Origin: Gilvimarinus chinensis DSM 19667
Lineage (GTDB): Bacteria > Pseudomonadota > Gammaproteobacteria > Pseudomonadales > Cellvibrionaceae
Assembly (NCBI RefSeq): GCF_000377745.1
Contig: NZ_KB898711.1
Coordinates: 1 to 64,000 of the forward strand
Direction: 5' to 3'
Length of the DNA stretch: 64,000 bases
The position numbers and the translations under genes were made by a program. Each line of letters begins with the position of its first letter. Position 1 is the stretch's first letter. The notes beneath the pieces were generated by a model. That model searched no databases and was not told the origin of the DNA. It saw only the letters and a program-made list of their open reading frames with translations. Of the stretch, positions 52,358 through 61,997 are shown in pieces.

Positions 52358-53977
52358 CTAAGCCAATTTCACCCATTGTGATCGCAATCGATTAAAGCGA
52401 TCACGCTGAGCCGCATCTAAACCCGGCCATTGCTGCAGTCGCTCTACCAGCCCGTCCCCCCTTCTTCGGTGGCCACTTTTATCCCCTTGAACATTTTTAA
52501 GCGCGCCCACTAGGGTTTGCAATAAGTTTAACGCCACGCCTCCATGGCGAGGAAATTCGCAAAATGCCTGCTCAAAGCAGGACAGTGCCTCCAGGTATTC
52601 TTGTTTCTCATACAAGCCAATACCCTGAGTATTCAATACGGCCAGGCGCTCACGTTTTTTAGCGCTTACAGGCTCGTTAAGAAACAGGTCAACTTTTTCT
52701 TGAAGAGTGTGCTCCTCGCAGCGATGTTCACACAGGTAGTCAATTAACTCGTTTCGCAGCACAAGGTCTTGCAGAAAATCAGCGGCACTTACCCAATCGA
52801 ATAACACATCCGAGGACAAGGTGCCTAAGTCACACTCAGACTGCAACCGTTGCAGTATCCGGCGAGATGAGTCGGCATCGCCACTAACCGCTTTAAACGC
52901 ACACTCGGCCGAACGCAGTGCCACCAGGTAGCGCTCGGCATCGCTAAAGCGACTTTCAAACTCTTCTAACACCCGGTTTACATCTCTGTAGAATGCCTGG
53001 GCTTGCTCGCGGTCAGCGTAGCTCAGCTCAGCACACGAGCGCACAAAGGCCAGATGGGTATCCGGCTGGTCGTAGCACGAATATAAACCTAGCCGGACAG
53101 CTTGGCGCAAAGCGCTAGCCGCCAGCGGCAAATAGCGGTTAATGAGCGCCTGCTGCCCCAACTGACTTTGTCTTTGAACAGACAGTGGCGAAAGTTCAAC
53201 CGCCTGCTGCAGCACAGCTTGCCGCGCCTTTTCATCGCCATTATCCGCATAAATTTTTGCCAGCCAATCGAGCGCAGAAATACAATGCCGGTTACTTACC
53301 AAGGCCTGTTCGAGCCACTGCTCTGCCCTTTGCCAGTCGTGATTCGCTAAGCAGATGCGCGCCATACCCACCTGTGCCCAGTCCCACTCACGATCAGCCA
53401 TTACCTGCCGGTAAAGCGCCTCAGCACTTGCAAGCTGAGAGTCTTCAATTAGCAGCTGGCCCAACAGCTTTTGGACGAAAGTCTGATGGCGGGTTTTGCT
53501 GTGCAATAGTAGCTGGCAAATCTCGATGGCCTTGGACTTGTCACCGGCATTAAGGGCCAACCACAGCGGCGCCATGGCACGACGTTGCTGCAATATCCGC
53601 AGCAAGCGATCACGCAGCTTTTTGGTGGTAACGGGCTTGGTTAAAAAGGCATCTGGCTCTGCATCGGTAGCGGCCATGACTAAGGCCTTACTGTACTCAG
53701 CGGAAAGCAGGATGAAAATAGCACTGGGTTTTAATTGGCGCTCTTCACGCAATTGCTCAAGCAATTGAAGGCCATTCTTCCCCCGTCCCAAACTGAAATC
53801 ACACAAGACCAAATCGTACTCTAACGCTCGGCACTTGCGCCACGCATCGACAGCGTTAACGGCGGTATCTACCTGCAGACAGCCCAGCTGCTGCAATAGG
53901 CGCCTAACAGCCATACGAAAATTGTCAAAGTTATCGACGACCAAAACCTTAGCTTCGGCGATATCGCTCACGCTCAT
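52358..53977 (-). CDS. receiver-TPR response regulator
   Basis: A 539-residue protein with an N-terminal receiver domain (about 9-130; phosphoacceptor D60 in LVLCDFSLGRG, lysine in FLTKPVT) and a long region of tetratricopeptide helices (for example DWAQVGMARICLANHDWQRA and ALSCFEQAFCEFPRHGG). There is no DNA-binding or enzymatic output domain, so output is likely by protein-protein contact. Homologous receiver-TPR proteins are found in Shewanella and Pseudomonas. It is in line with the FHA gene (136-bp gap). Confidence 0.88.
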   Translation of the reverse strand: MSVSDIAEAKVLVVDNFDNFRMAVRRLLQQLGCLQVDTAVNAVDAWRKCRALEYDLVLCDFSLGRGKNGLQLLEQLREERQLKPSAIFILLSAEYSKALVMAATDAEPDAFLTKPVTTKKLRDRLLRILQQRRAMAPLWLALNAGDKSKAIEICQLLLHSKTRHQTFVQKLLGQLLIEDSQLASAEALYRQVMADREWDWAQVGMARICLANHDWQRAEQWLEQALVSNRHCISALDWLAKIYADNGDEKARQAVLQQAVELSPLSVQRQSQLGQQALINRYLPLAASALRQAVRLGLYSCYDQPDTHLAFVRSCAELSYADREQAQAFYRDVNRVLEEFESRFSDAERYLVALRSAECAFKAVSGDADSSRRILQRLQSECDLGTLSSDVLFDWVSAADFLQDLVLRNELIDYLCEHRCEEHTLQEKVDLFLNEPVSAKKRERLAVLNTQGIGLYEKQEYLEALSCFEQAFCEFPRHGGVALNLLQTLVGALKNVQGDKSGHRRRGDGLVERLQQWPGLDAAQRDRFNRLRSQWVKLA

Positions 53978-54039
53978 TCAGTGCCCAACCACACAACATC
54001 AGAGGCTTCAGCATATATCAAAGCGCTTATAAGGAAAAT

Positions 54040-55809
54040 CTACGCTTGTTCCACTTTCATCATGGCGTCAGGCATACGGCGCCGGGATAAAAACACCTGC
54101 TGGCCACCCAAAGCCTTCGCACGGTGCTTTGCCTCGGCAAGCAATAAAGCCACCTGGTGGTGAGTAAGACAATGGTTAGGGTCTGGATGGACGCAGCCAA
54201 TAGCGATAGTCAACGGGCCAAACCGCCTTCTTTGGCCATGTCGGTCTTCGGTCCAATAATCCAGCTGCGCCGGTGGCATGCGTTCAACAATTGAACGATG
54301 AAAGCGCTCCATTAGCGCTTCACACCTTTCACGCCAATCACGACTTTTAAAAACAATAACAAAGTCATCTCCCCCTACATGGCCAACAAAATCCAGCTCG
54401 GGCTTAACACTTTGTCGCAATAACTGCCCCAATAAAATAATGACATCATCACCACTGCTATAGCCAAAAGCATCGTTAAAGGGCTTAAAGTGGTTAATAT
54501 CACAATAGGCAACAATAAAATCCGCTTTTTGGCACAGCAGCTGATCTATCCATTCATACAGAGGGACATTGCCAGGTAAAGCCGTTAAAGGGTTAGAGTG
54601 TCGGGCGGCCCGCAGCTTCTCATCCGCTATGCTGCGTAAGATGCTACGCACTTTAGCCACCCCAACGTAACGCCCGGACTCACTGACGATAATATCCACG
54701 CTCAGATTTTGCGCCGGGTCCTCGGTGACCAATCGACCAGCGGAGTTTAAGTCGCTGTTGATATCCATTATTAAACTGCGGGGGCTGATAAATCCGGAAA
54801 TAGGTTTATTAGCGTGCAACTCGTAGGAATAACGCCAAGAAAATGTATTTAAAAGCTCTGACCGACTGATCATACCTATCGGGGTCTGATCTTCAGCCAC
54901 GACAGGCAGACAGGTTAACCTAACATCCGATCGAAACCGCTCAACCACATCGCCTGCGGTGATATGAGGAGAGAGCCCCCGTTCAACAACTGTCACCTCC
55001 CGCAAAGTATGATAAAAAGTATCGCGTGACTGAGGCATGGCGGTAGCCCTTACCTCATTCAAATAAGCTGGCAGCTCATGCACAGGCTCACGACTGGGGC
55101 GTGCGATATAAAAGCCCTGCATATACTCCACGCCCATCGAGACGAGGGTTTTAAACTCTTCGGCCGTCTCTATCCCTTCAGCAATGACTTTATTGCCAAT
55201 ACGGTTGGCTATATCCAGCATAAAGCGCACAAACTCGCGCTTAACCGCGCTGCGCTCAATACCAGTGACGAAATGTCGATCGATTTTCACATAATCTGGG
55301 TTCAGCTCACTCCAGATACGCAAGCCCGCATAACCCGCGCCTAAATCATCAATAGCGACCGCAAAACCCTGACGCTGAAAATGCTCGCAGGCGTTGCTGA
55401 GCAAATCATACTCTTCCATGGGTTGCTTTTCGGTCAATTCAAACACCACCCGCTCGGGGTCCAGCTTGAGCTTACGCAAAATCGCCATGGTCACACCGTC
55501 ACGATATTGGCTATCGGTAAAAGACAGTGGCGTCATATTGAGAAAAAGTTGGCCGGGCAGACGCTGGGCCATAAATGCCTGACAGGCAACTTCGCGGCAG
55601 GTGTATTCGAGCCTGGCAAGCAAACCTGAACTGGCCGCGGCGGAAAACAGTTGATCCGGCCGCTCTAAGCCAGACCCTTGGGGGCCACGAATTAATGCTT
55701 CAAAACCAGCTATGGACCCGTTAATCACATTGATAATAGGCTGAAAAACCGGGTAGAGCTGATCGCTCTCGATGACATCTTGCAGTTGCAACTGGAGGTG
55801 CTGCGCCAC
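54040..55809 (-). CDS. EAL-CBS-GGDEF c-di-GMP turnover protein
   Basis: A 589-residue protein joining an N-terminal EAL phosphodiesterase domain (about 10-250), a CBS pair (about 265-395) and a C-terminal GGDEF domain (about 415-585). The EAL catalytic set looks complete: GFEALIRG, LNMTPLSF, FELTEKQ, IDDLGAGYAGLR, VKIDRHFV, AEGIETAEE, QGFYIARPS. The GGDEF site is GGDDF, an active-type variant. The order EAL before GGDEF is reversed relative to most tandem proteins. CBS domains often bind adenosyl nucleotides, so turnover may respond to energy state. Confidence 0.92.
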   Translation of the reverse strand: MAQHLQLQLQDVIESDQLYPVFQPIINVINGSIAGFEALIRGPQGSGLERPDQLFSAAASSGLLARLEYTCREVACQAFMAQRLPGQLFLNMTPLSFTDSQYRDGVTMAILRKLKLDPERVVFELTEKQPMEEYDLLSNACEHFQRQGFAVAIDDLGAGYAGLRIWSELNPDYVKIDRHFVTGIERSAVKREFVRFMLDIANRIGNKVIAEGIETAEEFKTLVSMGVEYMQGFYIARPSREPVHELPAYLNEVRATAMPQSRDTFYHTLREVTVVERGLSPHITAGDVVERFRSDVRLTCLPVVAEDQTPIGMISRSELLNTFSWRYSYELHANKPISGFISPRSLIMDINSDLNSAGRLVTEDPAQNLSVDIIVSESGRYVGVAKVRSILRSIADEKLRAARHSNPLTALPGNVPLYEWIDQLLCQKADFIVAYCDINHFKPFNDAFGYSSGDDVIILLGQLLRQSVKPELDFVGHVGGDDFVIVFKSRDWRERCEALMERFHRSIVERMPPAQLDYWTEDRHGQRRRFGPLTIAIGCVHPDPNHCLTHHQVALLLAEAKHRAKALGGQQVFLSRRRMPDAMMKVEQA

Positions 55810-55974
55810 AGCGTCCTCCTTATCTTAGAGTGTAGGGAAAACTAACAGCATGGCGGAATTATCTACTTGAAGTATGACATTCAGATGACAGGGCCGGATT
55901 GAGGAGGATTGGGATCACCGCTAGAATGCCCGCAAATTCTCTATAGCGCTTTTCGAACTCAGGCACATCAACCC

Positions 55975-56943
55975 ATGATTGACTATCAGCCACTGCTTCA
56001 CTTTCTCACCGAGCACCCTCGATTACACAAGTGGTGTGAAACGCTCACAACGGATATCGAGCAAGGCTTAAGCATTCAAAGGTTTGGCGACTTACCTGCC
56101 TGGCTGAAGGCACTGGAGCAACTCCCACCCATCCCCCCTCAGCATATTGAGCTCACCCAGCGCGTTGAAGTAAAAGGTAACCACAGCAAACTCGAGCACG
56201 AACAAACACTGGCCGCCTTGCAGAGCCTGATCCCTTGGCGCAAAGGCCCCTATACAATTCACGACATCCACATTGATACAGAATGGCGCTCAGATTGGAA
56301 ATGGGAGCGAATCCGCCACAAAATCGATCCGCTACACAATCGTTTGATCTTAGACGTAGGTTGCGGCAATGGTTACCACGGCTGGCGTATGCTGGGTGAT
56401 GGTGCCGCACGAGTGATCGGTATCGATCCTTCGCCCCGTTTCGTGGTGCAGTTTGCCGCCATCAAACACTTTCTGGGCGCACACCATCCTATCGATGTAT
56501 TGCCATTAGGCATTGAGAAACTTCCAGCCGACCTAAAAGCCTTCGACACTACCTTTTCAATGGGGGTTTTTTACCATCGGCGCTCGCCTATGGATCATTT
56601 ACGCGAATTGAAAGATACCTTGCGACCAGGAGGGCAACTGGTATTAGAAACCTTGGTAATTGAAGGCGCAGAGGGCGAGGTATTAGTGCCCAGCGATCGC
56701 TATGCCATGATGAACAATGTATGGTTTCTACCCAGCCCCGCCACACTGCTGAATTGGCTGGCTAAGTGTGGTTTTAAACACGCCAAAATGGTGGATATCT
56801 GCCCCACCACCACAGAGGAACAGCGCACTACCGACTGGATGAAATTTCATTCCTTAGAAAATTTTCTCGACCCGGAGGACCCGAGCAAAACCATCGAAGG
56901 CTATCCTGGCCCGACTCGAGCCACTTTTGTCGCTCAAGCCTAA
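55975..56943 (+). CDS. cmoB: tRNA U34 carboxymethyltransferase
   Basis: CmoB transfers a carboxymethyl group from carboxy-SAM to 5-hydroxyuridine at the tRNA wobble position, producing cmo5U. The 322-residue protein matches E. coli (323). The SAM-binding motif is LILDVGCGNGYHGWRML, and FSMGVFYHRRSPMDHL and LVLETLVIEG are typical. The ATG at 55975 (MIDYQPLL) is chosen; the frame extends 22 codons upstream without family support. The partner cmoA, adjacent in E. coli, is not in this window. Confidence 0.94.
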   Translation: MIDYQPLLHFLTEHPRLHKWCETLTTDIEQGLSIQRFGDLPAWLKALEQLPPIPPQHIELTQRVEVKGNHSKLEHEQTLAALQSLIPWRKGPYTIHDIHIDTEWRSDWKWERIRHKIDPLHNRLILDVGCGNGYHGWRMLGDGAARVIGIDPSPRFVVQFAAIKHFLGAHHPIDVLPLGIEKLPADLKAFDTTFSMGVFYHRRSPMDHLRELKDTLRPGGQLVLETLVIEGAEGEVLVPSDRYAMMNNVWFLPSPATLLNWLAKCGFKHAKMVDICPTTTEEQRTTDWMKFHSLENFLDPEDPSKTIEGYPGPTRATFVAQA

Positions 56944-57026
56944 ATGCCGTCGAAGGTAGAGCGTTTCGTTAGGAGAGATAAAGCCTCTCAGCTTTTGGCG
57001 TGATACGAAAAAGCCTGCGCTTAGGT

Positions 57027-57560
57027 TTACTCTGCCTTGTGGAGAGGAGTCTGCAAGCCAAACTCACGATGAATTTGCTCACACCAGGCATCCAAACGCT
57101 CTGCTGTCAAATCTTCCTGCTGATCTTCATCAATGGCTAACCCCACAAACTGGCCATCACGCTCGGCTTTGGAGGCTTCATACTCGTAACCGGTGATAGG
57201 CCAAAACCCTACACGCGCAGGATTTGAGGCAGCAATAACATCGTGCAGCATACCCATGGCGTCAAGAAAGTAATCCCCATAACCAAATTGATCGCCCAAA
57301 CCAAACAAAGCGACGGTTTTGCCACTGAAGTCCACCTGCTCAAGGTCGTCCCAGAACTCTTCCCAATCGGATTGGATTTGGCCAAAATCCCAGGTCGGGA
57401 TACCGAGAATTAACATCTCATAATCGGTAAACTCCAGCTGCGTTACATCGGCAATATCGTGCAGCTCCACCACATCTACCCCCAAACGGGCTTGAATGCG
57501 CTGGGCCACCTGCTCTGTGTTACCTTCATCACTTCCAAAAAATAAACCGATCTTGGCCAC
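57027..57560 (-). CDS. fldB: long-chain flavodoxin (FldB-like)
   Basis: A 177-residue FMN electron carrier. The phosphate-binding loop GSDEGNTEQVA is at about 9-19, the flavin-stacking regions are LGIPTWDFGQIQSDWEEF and LGDQFGYGDYF, and a long insertion marks the long-chain class. The segment GYEYEASKAERDGQFVGLAI resembles E. coli FldB. It is a single gene between cmoB (converging) and the cpxRA pair (diverging). Redox partner unknown. Confidence 0.88.
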   Translation of the reverse strand: MAKIGLFFGSDEGNTEQVAQRIQARLGVDVVELHDIADVTQLEFTDYEMLILGIPTWDFGQIQSDWEEFWDDLEQVDFSGKTVALFGLGDQFGYGDYFLDAMGMLHDVIAASNPARVGFWPITGYEYEASKAERDGQFVGLAIDEDQQEDLTAERLDAWCEQIHREFGLQTPLHKAE

Positions 57561-57787
57561 TGTCTCTACCTTTACCCAATATCGCCGCGACAGGCGTTAC
57601 ATTTATTTGCCAGTGTACTGGCTGCGCGAATTCTCCCAGTAAAACCCAGTAGGTGCAAGATACGGCATGCTATCCTAAAGGGGTTAAGAAAGGTTAACCG
57701 ACAGGGTATGCCCATGACAGGGGCGCGCCGGTCATGCAAACTTGGCGCACTTTGCCAACTACAAAGCACACTACAACAGAGGTCGGG

Positions 57788-58513
57788 ATGGCTGACATTT
57801 TACTTATCGACGACGACAGAGAACTGTCTGAACTCTTACAGGAATACTTGATCAGCGAAGGCTTCACCGTTTCCGTAGCGTTCGATGGCTCTGAAGCCCT
57901 TGACATGGCGCGCGACAACCAATACGCCGCGATGATTCTCGACGTCATGCTCCCCCGTCACAGCGGCTTTGATGTATTAAAGCAATTACGGCAACAACCC
58001 GAACTTGGTCAACAAGACACTCCGGTCATTATGCTTACCGCCAAGGGCGACACCATTGATCGTGTAATTGGCCTTGAAATTGGTGCCGACGATTATTTGC
58101 CCAAGCCCTGCGACCCAAGGGAATTGGTGGCACGCTTACGCGCCGTGCTGCGCCGCACGGCGGCTAGCCAGAAAAGTGCCCCTGAAGCCGATATATTGCA
58201 AGTAGACAACCTGCTCCTGCAAATGGGGAGCCGCGCAGCCTACTGGCAGCAAAGCCTTCTTCCCCTTACCGGGACTGAGTTCAGTGTATTAGAGCTGCTG
58301 GTTCGTCAAGCGGGGCAAGTCATCAGCAAAGATGAACTCACTGAACAAGCACTTGGCCGTAAACTGACCCCTTACGACCGAAGTATTGACGTGCACGTCA
58401 GTAATATACGCAAGAAGCTATCCACAGCAGGTGCCAGTAAAGAGCAAATTATTAATGTCCGCGGTGCCGGCTATATGCTCACCCGGGCAAGCGAGGCACC
58501 GGCCGCCCAATGA
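57788..58513 (+). CDS. cpxR: OmpR-family response regulator, CpxR-like
   Basis: A 241-residue DNA-binding regulator. The receiver domain has the acidic pocket IDDDREL, phosphoacceptor D52 (LDVMLPRHSG) and K in LPKPCDPRELVARL. The C-terminal winged helix (about 145-232) ends with SIDVHVSNIRKKL and VRGAGYML. DDDRELSELL is close to CpxR of E. coli. It overlaps the kinase gene by 4 bp. In CpxR-type systems the signal is envelope stress; no cpxP is next to it. Confidence 0.9.
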   Translation: MADILLIDDDRELSELLQEYLISEGFTVSVAFDGSEALDMARDNQYAAMILDVMLPRHSGFDVLKQLRQQPELGQQDTPVIMLTAKGDTIDRVIGLEIGADDYLPKPCDPRELVARLRAVLRRTAASQKSAPEADILQVDNLLLQMGSRAAYWQQSLLPLTGTEFSVLELLVRQAGQVISKDELTEQALGRKLTPYDRSIDVHVSNIRKKLSTAGASKEQIINVRGAGYMLTRASEAPAAQ

Positions 58514-59901
58514 CCCGGCTTTATCTACGGGTCTTTCTGACCTTCTGGTGCATTACCGCCGTTATTATTGTTACCTCGAACGTTATCGTCCACTGGCGTG
58601 ATATCAACCCTGACAACAATCTGCAGCGCCTACGAGATGACCGTGATTATGAACCGGCGCTGCGCTTTCTCTATCAAATTGTCGGTTCGGCCATTAACCG
58701 CAACTCGGCACAAGTGCTCGCCGACATGCGCAGCATGCCCGAGTGGTCCACTAGACACTTTTACATCATCGATTCCACCAATCGCGATTTATTAGACCGT
58801 CCACTGCCTGCGGGGGTGCAGCATTTAATTCCCAAGCTCAACCCTAGCCACCCTTTTGATAAAGTTATTATCGATGAAGAAAAAACCTGGGGTAGGCATG
58901 TCACCCTGAACGACGGTAAAAGCGTAAAAATTTTCACCCTCGCCGCCAGTGCGGATGATAAACGTTCTGGCAATATCGTATGGCAGCTGTTTATCAACAA
59001 CATCTGGCCTTTGCTGCTCACCTCCATCCTCGTTAGCGGTACGGCCTGTTTTTTCCTTGCTCGTCATTTAGCCCGCGGACTTTCTACCCTGCAACGCGCA
59101 ACACGCTCTATTGCAAAAGGGGATTTGAGTGTGCGCATCAGCCACCGCTTTAATACTCGCCGAGATGAAATCGCCTTCCTGGCGCACGATTTTGACCACA
59201 TGACCGAGCGCTTAGAAAAAGCCATGGCTGAGCAAAAGCGGCTTATTAAAGACGTCTCCCATGAATTGCGTACACCTCTCGCACGTTTGCAGGTAGCCCT
59301 AGCACTTGCTCAACAACGCAGCCAAGGCACGGTGGACAAAGAGCTGGATCGCATCCGCCAAGCGGCTGATTATCTGGGCGATATTATTTCTGACATTCTC
59401 GCCCTGCCAGTGATGGACGACGGCGGCTGGAGTCTAGATGACACCATGGATTTAACCGCTTTACTCGAAGCTCTGCACCAAAGCCTAGAGAGCGAAGCTT
59501 CACGTCAAGACATTACACTGAAACTGGAAAACCCTTTACCTGAAGCCCTTATGGCCACCCACGGAAACATGCTTTACGGGGTTTTTGACAATGTGCTACG
59601 TAACGCCCTGCGCTATACACCAACCGGAGGCATGATCACCACCACCGTTTCGGAGGAGGATAACCAGTATCAGATTTATATCGCCGATACAGGCCCCGGG
59701 GTGCCGGAAACACAACTGGCCGATATTTTTGAACCTTTCTACCGTACAGACCAGGCACGGGATCGTGAAAGTGGGGGTTACGGTTTAGGCCTGGCCATCG
59801 CACAGCGTACCGTTGCCCTGCACGGCGGCACCATTCGCGCGCGCAACCGCTCGCCGGGAGGCCTTGAAGTCGCCATCAGTTTGCCTCACAACAAAGCTTG
59901 A
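58510..59901 (+). CDS. cpxA: sensor histidine kinase, CpxA-like
   Basis: A 463-residue inner-membrane kinase with membrane helices at about 7-27 and 164-184, a periplasmic sensor between them (about 30-160), a HAMP segment (about 185-235), the H-box KDVSHELRTPLARLQ with H251, and the N, G1, F and G2 boxes (DNVLRNALRYTP, IADTGPGVPE, DIFEPFYRTDQARD, GYGLGLAI). It should phosphorylate the coupled CpxR-like regulator. The H-box sequence is near-identical to CpxA. Confidence 0.9.
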   Translation: MTRLYLRVFLTFWCITAVIIVTSNVIVHWRDINPDNNLQRLRDDRDYEPALRFLYQIVGSAINRNSAQVLADMRSMPEWSTRHFYIIDSTNRDLLDRPLPAGVQHLIPKLNPSHPFDKVIIDEEKTWGRHVTLNDGKSVKIFTLAASADDKRSGNIVWQLFINNIWPLLLTSILVSGTACFFLARHLARGLSTLQRATRSIAKGDLSVRISHRFNTRRDEIAFLAHDFDHMTERLEKAMAEQKRLIKDVSHELRTPLARLQVALALAQQRSQGTVDKELDRIRQAADYLGDIISDILALPVMDDGGWSLDDTMDLTALLEALHQSLESEASRQDITLKLENPLPEALMATHGNMLYGVFDNVLRNALRYTPTGGMITTTVSEEDNQYQIYIADTGPGVPETQLADIFEPFYRTDQARDRESGGYGLGLAIAQRTVALHGGTIRARNRSPGGLEVAISLPHNKA

Positions 59902-60126
59902 CGAGTTTTTGACTGGCGGCAAACTTTTTCCTCTTTACGGTGAGGCGGCGGTCATAATTTTGACCCCTTCGCCTCCCCACCCCTCAGGGAAAAACCTAAC
60001 ACGTTGTTTTATATAGCGTTTCCAGCCCTCAACATTTTGGCACAAAAATCGCTACCCTTATAAAAAGCCTGACAGCTATACCGCGAAAGAGCGGCCCAAC
60101 ACGGCAAATAAAAGAGCAGCGACACT

Positions 60127-61065
60127 ATGCAAGATGTTTCTCATACGGGTACAAACAGCGCCGTCCAACGTTTGAACGGGGCCTTGGCCACCGAATCCGC
60201 TAGTACGGGCACTTTTTTAGAAACACGAACCCGATTAGCTCATGCGCTACAAACCAGCCTGAATGCGAACGAGCTGGTGTCGCTGTTTCATCGTCATGCA
60301 CACAGATTAATAAATTACAGCGGCTTGGTTTTTCAAAATGTCAACGAAGAAGAGATTCAGATAGGCCGTAAAGCCGTCCATAGCTGCCACTATAATTTAA
60401 ACTTACCTAACACCACGCTAGGCAGCATTTGCTTTTACAGCAAGCAGCGCTTTAGCACCTCTGATCAACAATGCCTGGAGACACTGCTTGGCTCTCTGGC
60501 TTTCCCTTTACTGAACGCCCAGAAGTACCAAAATGCCTTACGTATGGCCTTGATTGATCCATTAACACAAATCGGTAATCGAGCCGCTCTGGATAAGGCC
60601 CTGGAAAGAGAACACCAGCTATTACAACGAAGTGGGCAAGTTTTTGCCCTACTCATGATTGATATAGATCACTTCAAAGAGATTAACGATAAGTATGGTC
60701 ACGCGGTAGGAGATAAAATTCTCAGCGAAGTGGCCATGAAAATCGAAAATGTCAGCCGCAGCACTGATATGACATTCCGTTTCGGCGGGGAAGAGTTCGG
60801 GGTGATTTTAAGTTCAACGGGTGCTGCCGGAGCACTTATTACTGCGGAACGGGTGCGCCGCGCCATCGAACAAATGCAGGTATCTCACAAAAACCTCCGA
60901 ATTAACACCACGGTAAGCATAGGCGTGAGTGCGTGTATGCACGCTGAAGAAAGTTTGTCGCTGCTAATAGAACGAGCTGATACGGCGCTTTATAACGCTA
61001 AACGCTCGGGGCGCAATCGCTCTTGCTGCGAAACACCGCCCCCTCACCCAATACACGCAAGCTAA
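60127..61065 (+). CDS. diguanylate cyclase with GAF-like sensor
   Basis: A 312-residue cytoplasmic protein with an N-terminal GAF-like domain (about 25-130) and a GGDEF domain (about 140-305). The active site is FRFGGEEFGVIL, the family's cyclase form GGEEF, and DPLTQIGNR and LMIDIDHFKEINDKYGH are the conserved substrate and metal-binding parts. No RxxD inhibitory site is evident before the motif. It is expected to make c-di-GMP. A 225-bp gap separates it from cpxA; it converges on rluB. Confidence 0.9.
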   Translation: MQDVSHTGTNSAVQRLNGALATESASTGTFLETRTRLAHALQTSLNANELVSLFHRHAHRLINYSGLVFQNVNEEEIQIGRKAVHSCHYNLNLPNTTLGSICFYSKQRFSTSDQQCLETLLGSLAFPLLNAQKYQNALRMALIDPLTQIGNRAALDKALEREHQLLQRSGQVFALLMIDIDHFKEINDKYGHAVGDKILSEVAMKIENVSRSTDMTFRFGGEEFGVILSSTGAAGALITAERVRRAIEQMQVSHKNLRINTTVSIGVSACMHAEESLSLLIERADTALYNAKRSGRNRSCCETPPPHPIHAS

Positions 61066-61077
61066 AGCACCAGGCCT

Positions 61078-61983
61078 TTAGCTTCGCGCCGGTCCTTTGG
61101 GCCGGAAGTTTCTCTTGCCCCGCCCGGCCCGTAATTTTCGCTCGTGGCGCTCGCGCTGCTTTTTCTCATCAGGCAGTACAGTTTTATTACTGCGTGTGGC
61201 TTCTAAGCCTGCGGTAAGACATAAATCGGCAATTTCTTTATCGTTCAACTCAAGCCACTGACCCACACGGACATGCGACGGAATAAATATATTACCGTAA
61301 CGAACTCGCTTCAAACGGCTAACCCGCACGCCTTGTGATTCCCATAATCTTCGCACTTCACGATTGCGGCCTTCCATAACCACACAGTAAAACCAGCGGT
61401 TACGGGATTCACCCGCACCGTCAACAATGTCAGTAAACCGCGCAGGGCCATCATCCAGCAAAACGCCATCAATCAGGCGTTTTTTCATCTCTTCATCCAC
61501 ATCACCCTGAATACGCACCAAGTACTCACGATCAATCACAGAAGACGGGTGCATTAGCTTATTGGCCAAATCGCCATCGTTAGTGAACAGCAGCAAGCCA
61601 CTGGTGTTAAAGTCCAGCCGACCAACGGAAATCCAACGCTCGCCCGATAACTTAGGCAAAGCGGCATACACTGTGCGGCGGCCTTCAGGGTCCTGGCGTG
61701 AGCAGATCTCCCCCTCTGGCTTGTTGTATAAGATCACGCGGCGGCGTGACTTCTGGCCTTTTTCTTTCAGCTCTTTGCCACGAAATATAATGGTGTCTTC
61801 GGGGTTAACACGATCACCCAAGGTGGCCACTTTACCGTTGACTTGTACATCACCGGCGACTATCGCGCGCTCCATCTCTCTGCGCGAGCCACAGCCTGCC
61901 CGGGCGAGCACTTTTTGCAGCTTTTCATCGGTCGCATCATCCGCCGCGCCCGTCGTTTCCTGATTTCGGATTTTCTTTACCAT
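61078..61983 (-). CDS. rluB: 23S rRNA pseudouridine synthase B
   Basis: RluB isomerises U2605 of 23S rRNA. The 301-residue protein has an N-terminal S4 RNA-binding domain (about 23-65; [20 protein letters not shown]) and the catalytic domain with the aspartate in [17 protein letters not shown]. Further parts are [15 protein letters not shown] and RVRYGNI. The C-terminus is a basic, arginine-rich tail ([19 protein letters not shown]) typical of RluB. It is 14 bp downstream of scpB, the scpA-scpB-rluB order being conserved. Confidence 0.94.
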   Translation of the reverse strand: MVKKIRNQETTGAADDATDEKLQKVLARAGCGSRREMERAIVAGDVQVNGKVATLGDRVNPEDTIIFRGKELKEKGQKSRRRVILYNKPEGEICSRQDPEGRRTVYAALPKLSGERWISVGRLDFNTSGLLLFTNDGDLANKLMHPSSVIDREYLVRIQGDVDEEMKKRLIDGVLLDDGPARFTDIVDGAGESRNRWFYCVVMEGRNREVRRLWESQGVRVSRLKRVRYGNIFIPSHVRVGQWLELNDKEIADLCLTAGLEATRSNKTVLPDEKKQRERHERKLRAGRGKRNFRPKGPARS

Positions 61984-61997
61984 AATTCTGGCAACGT

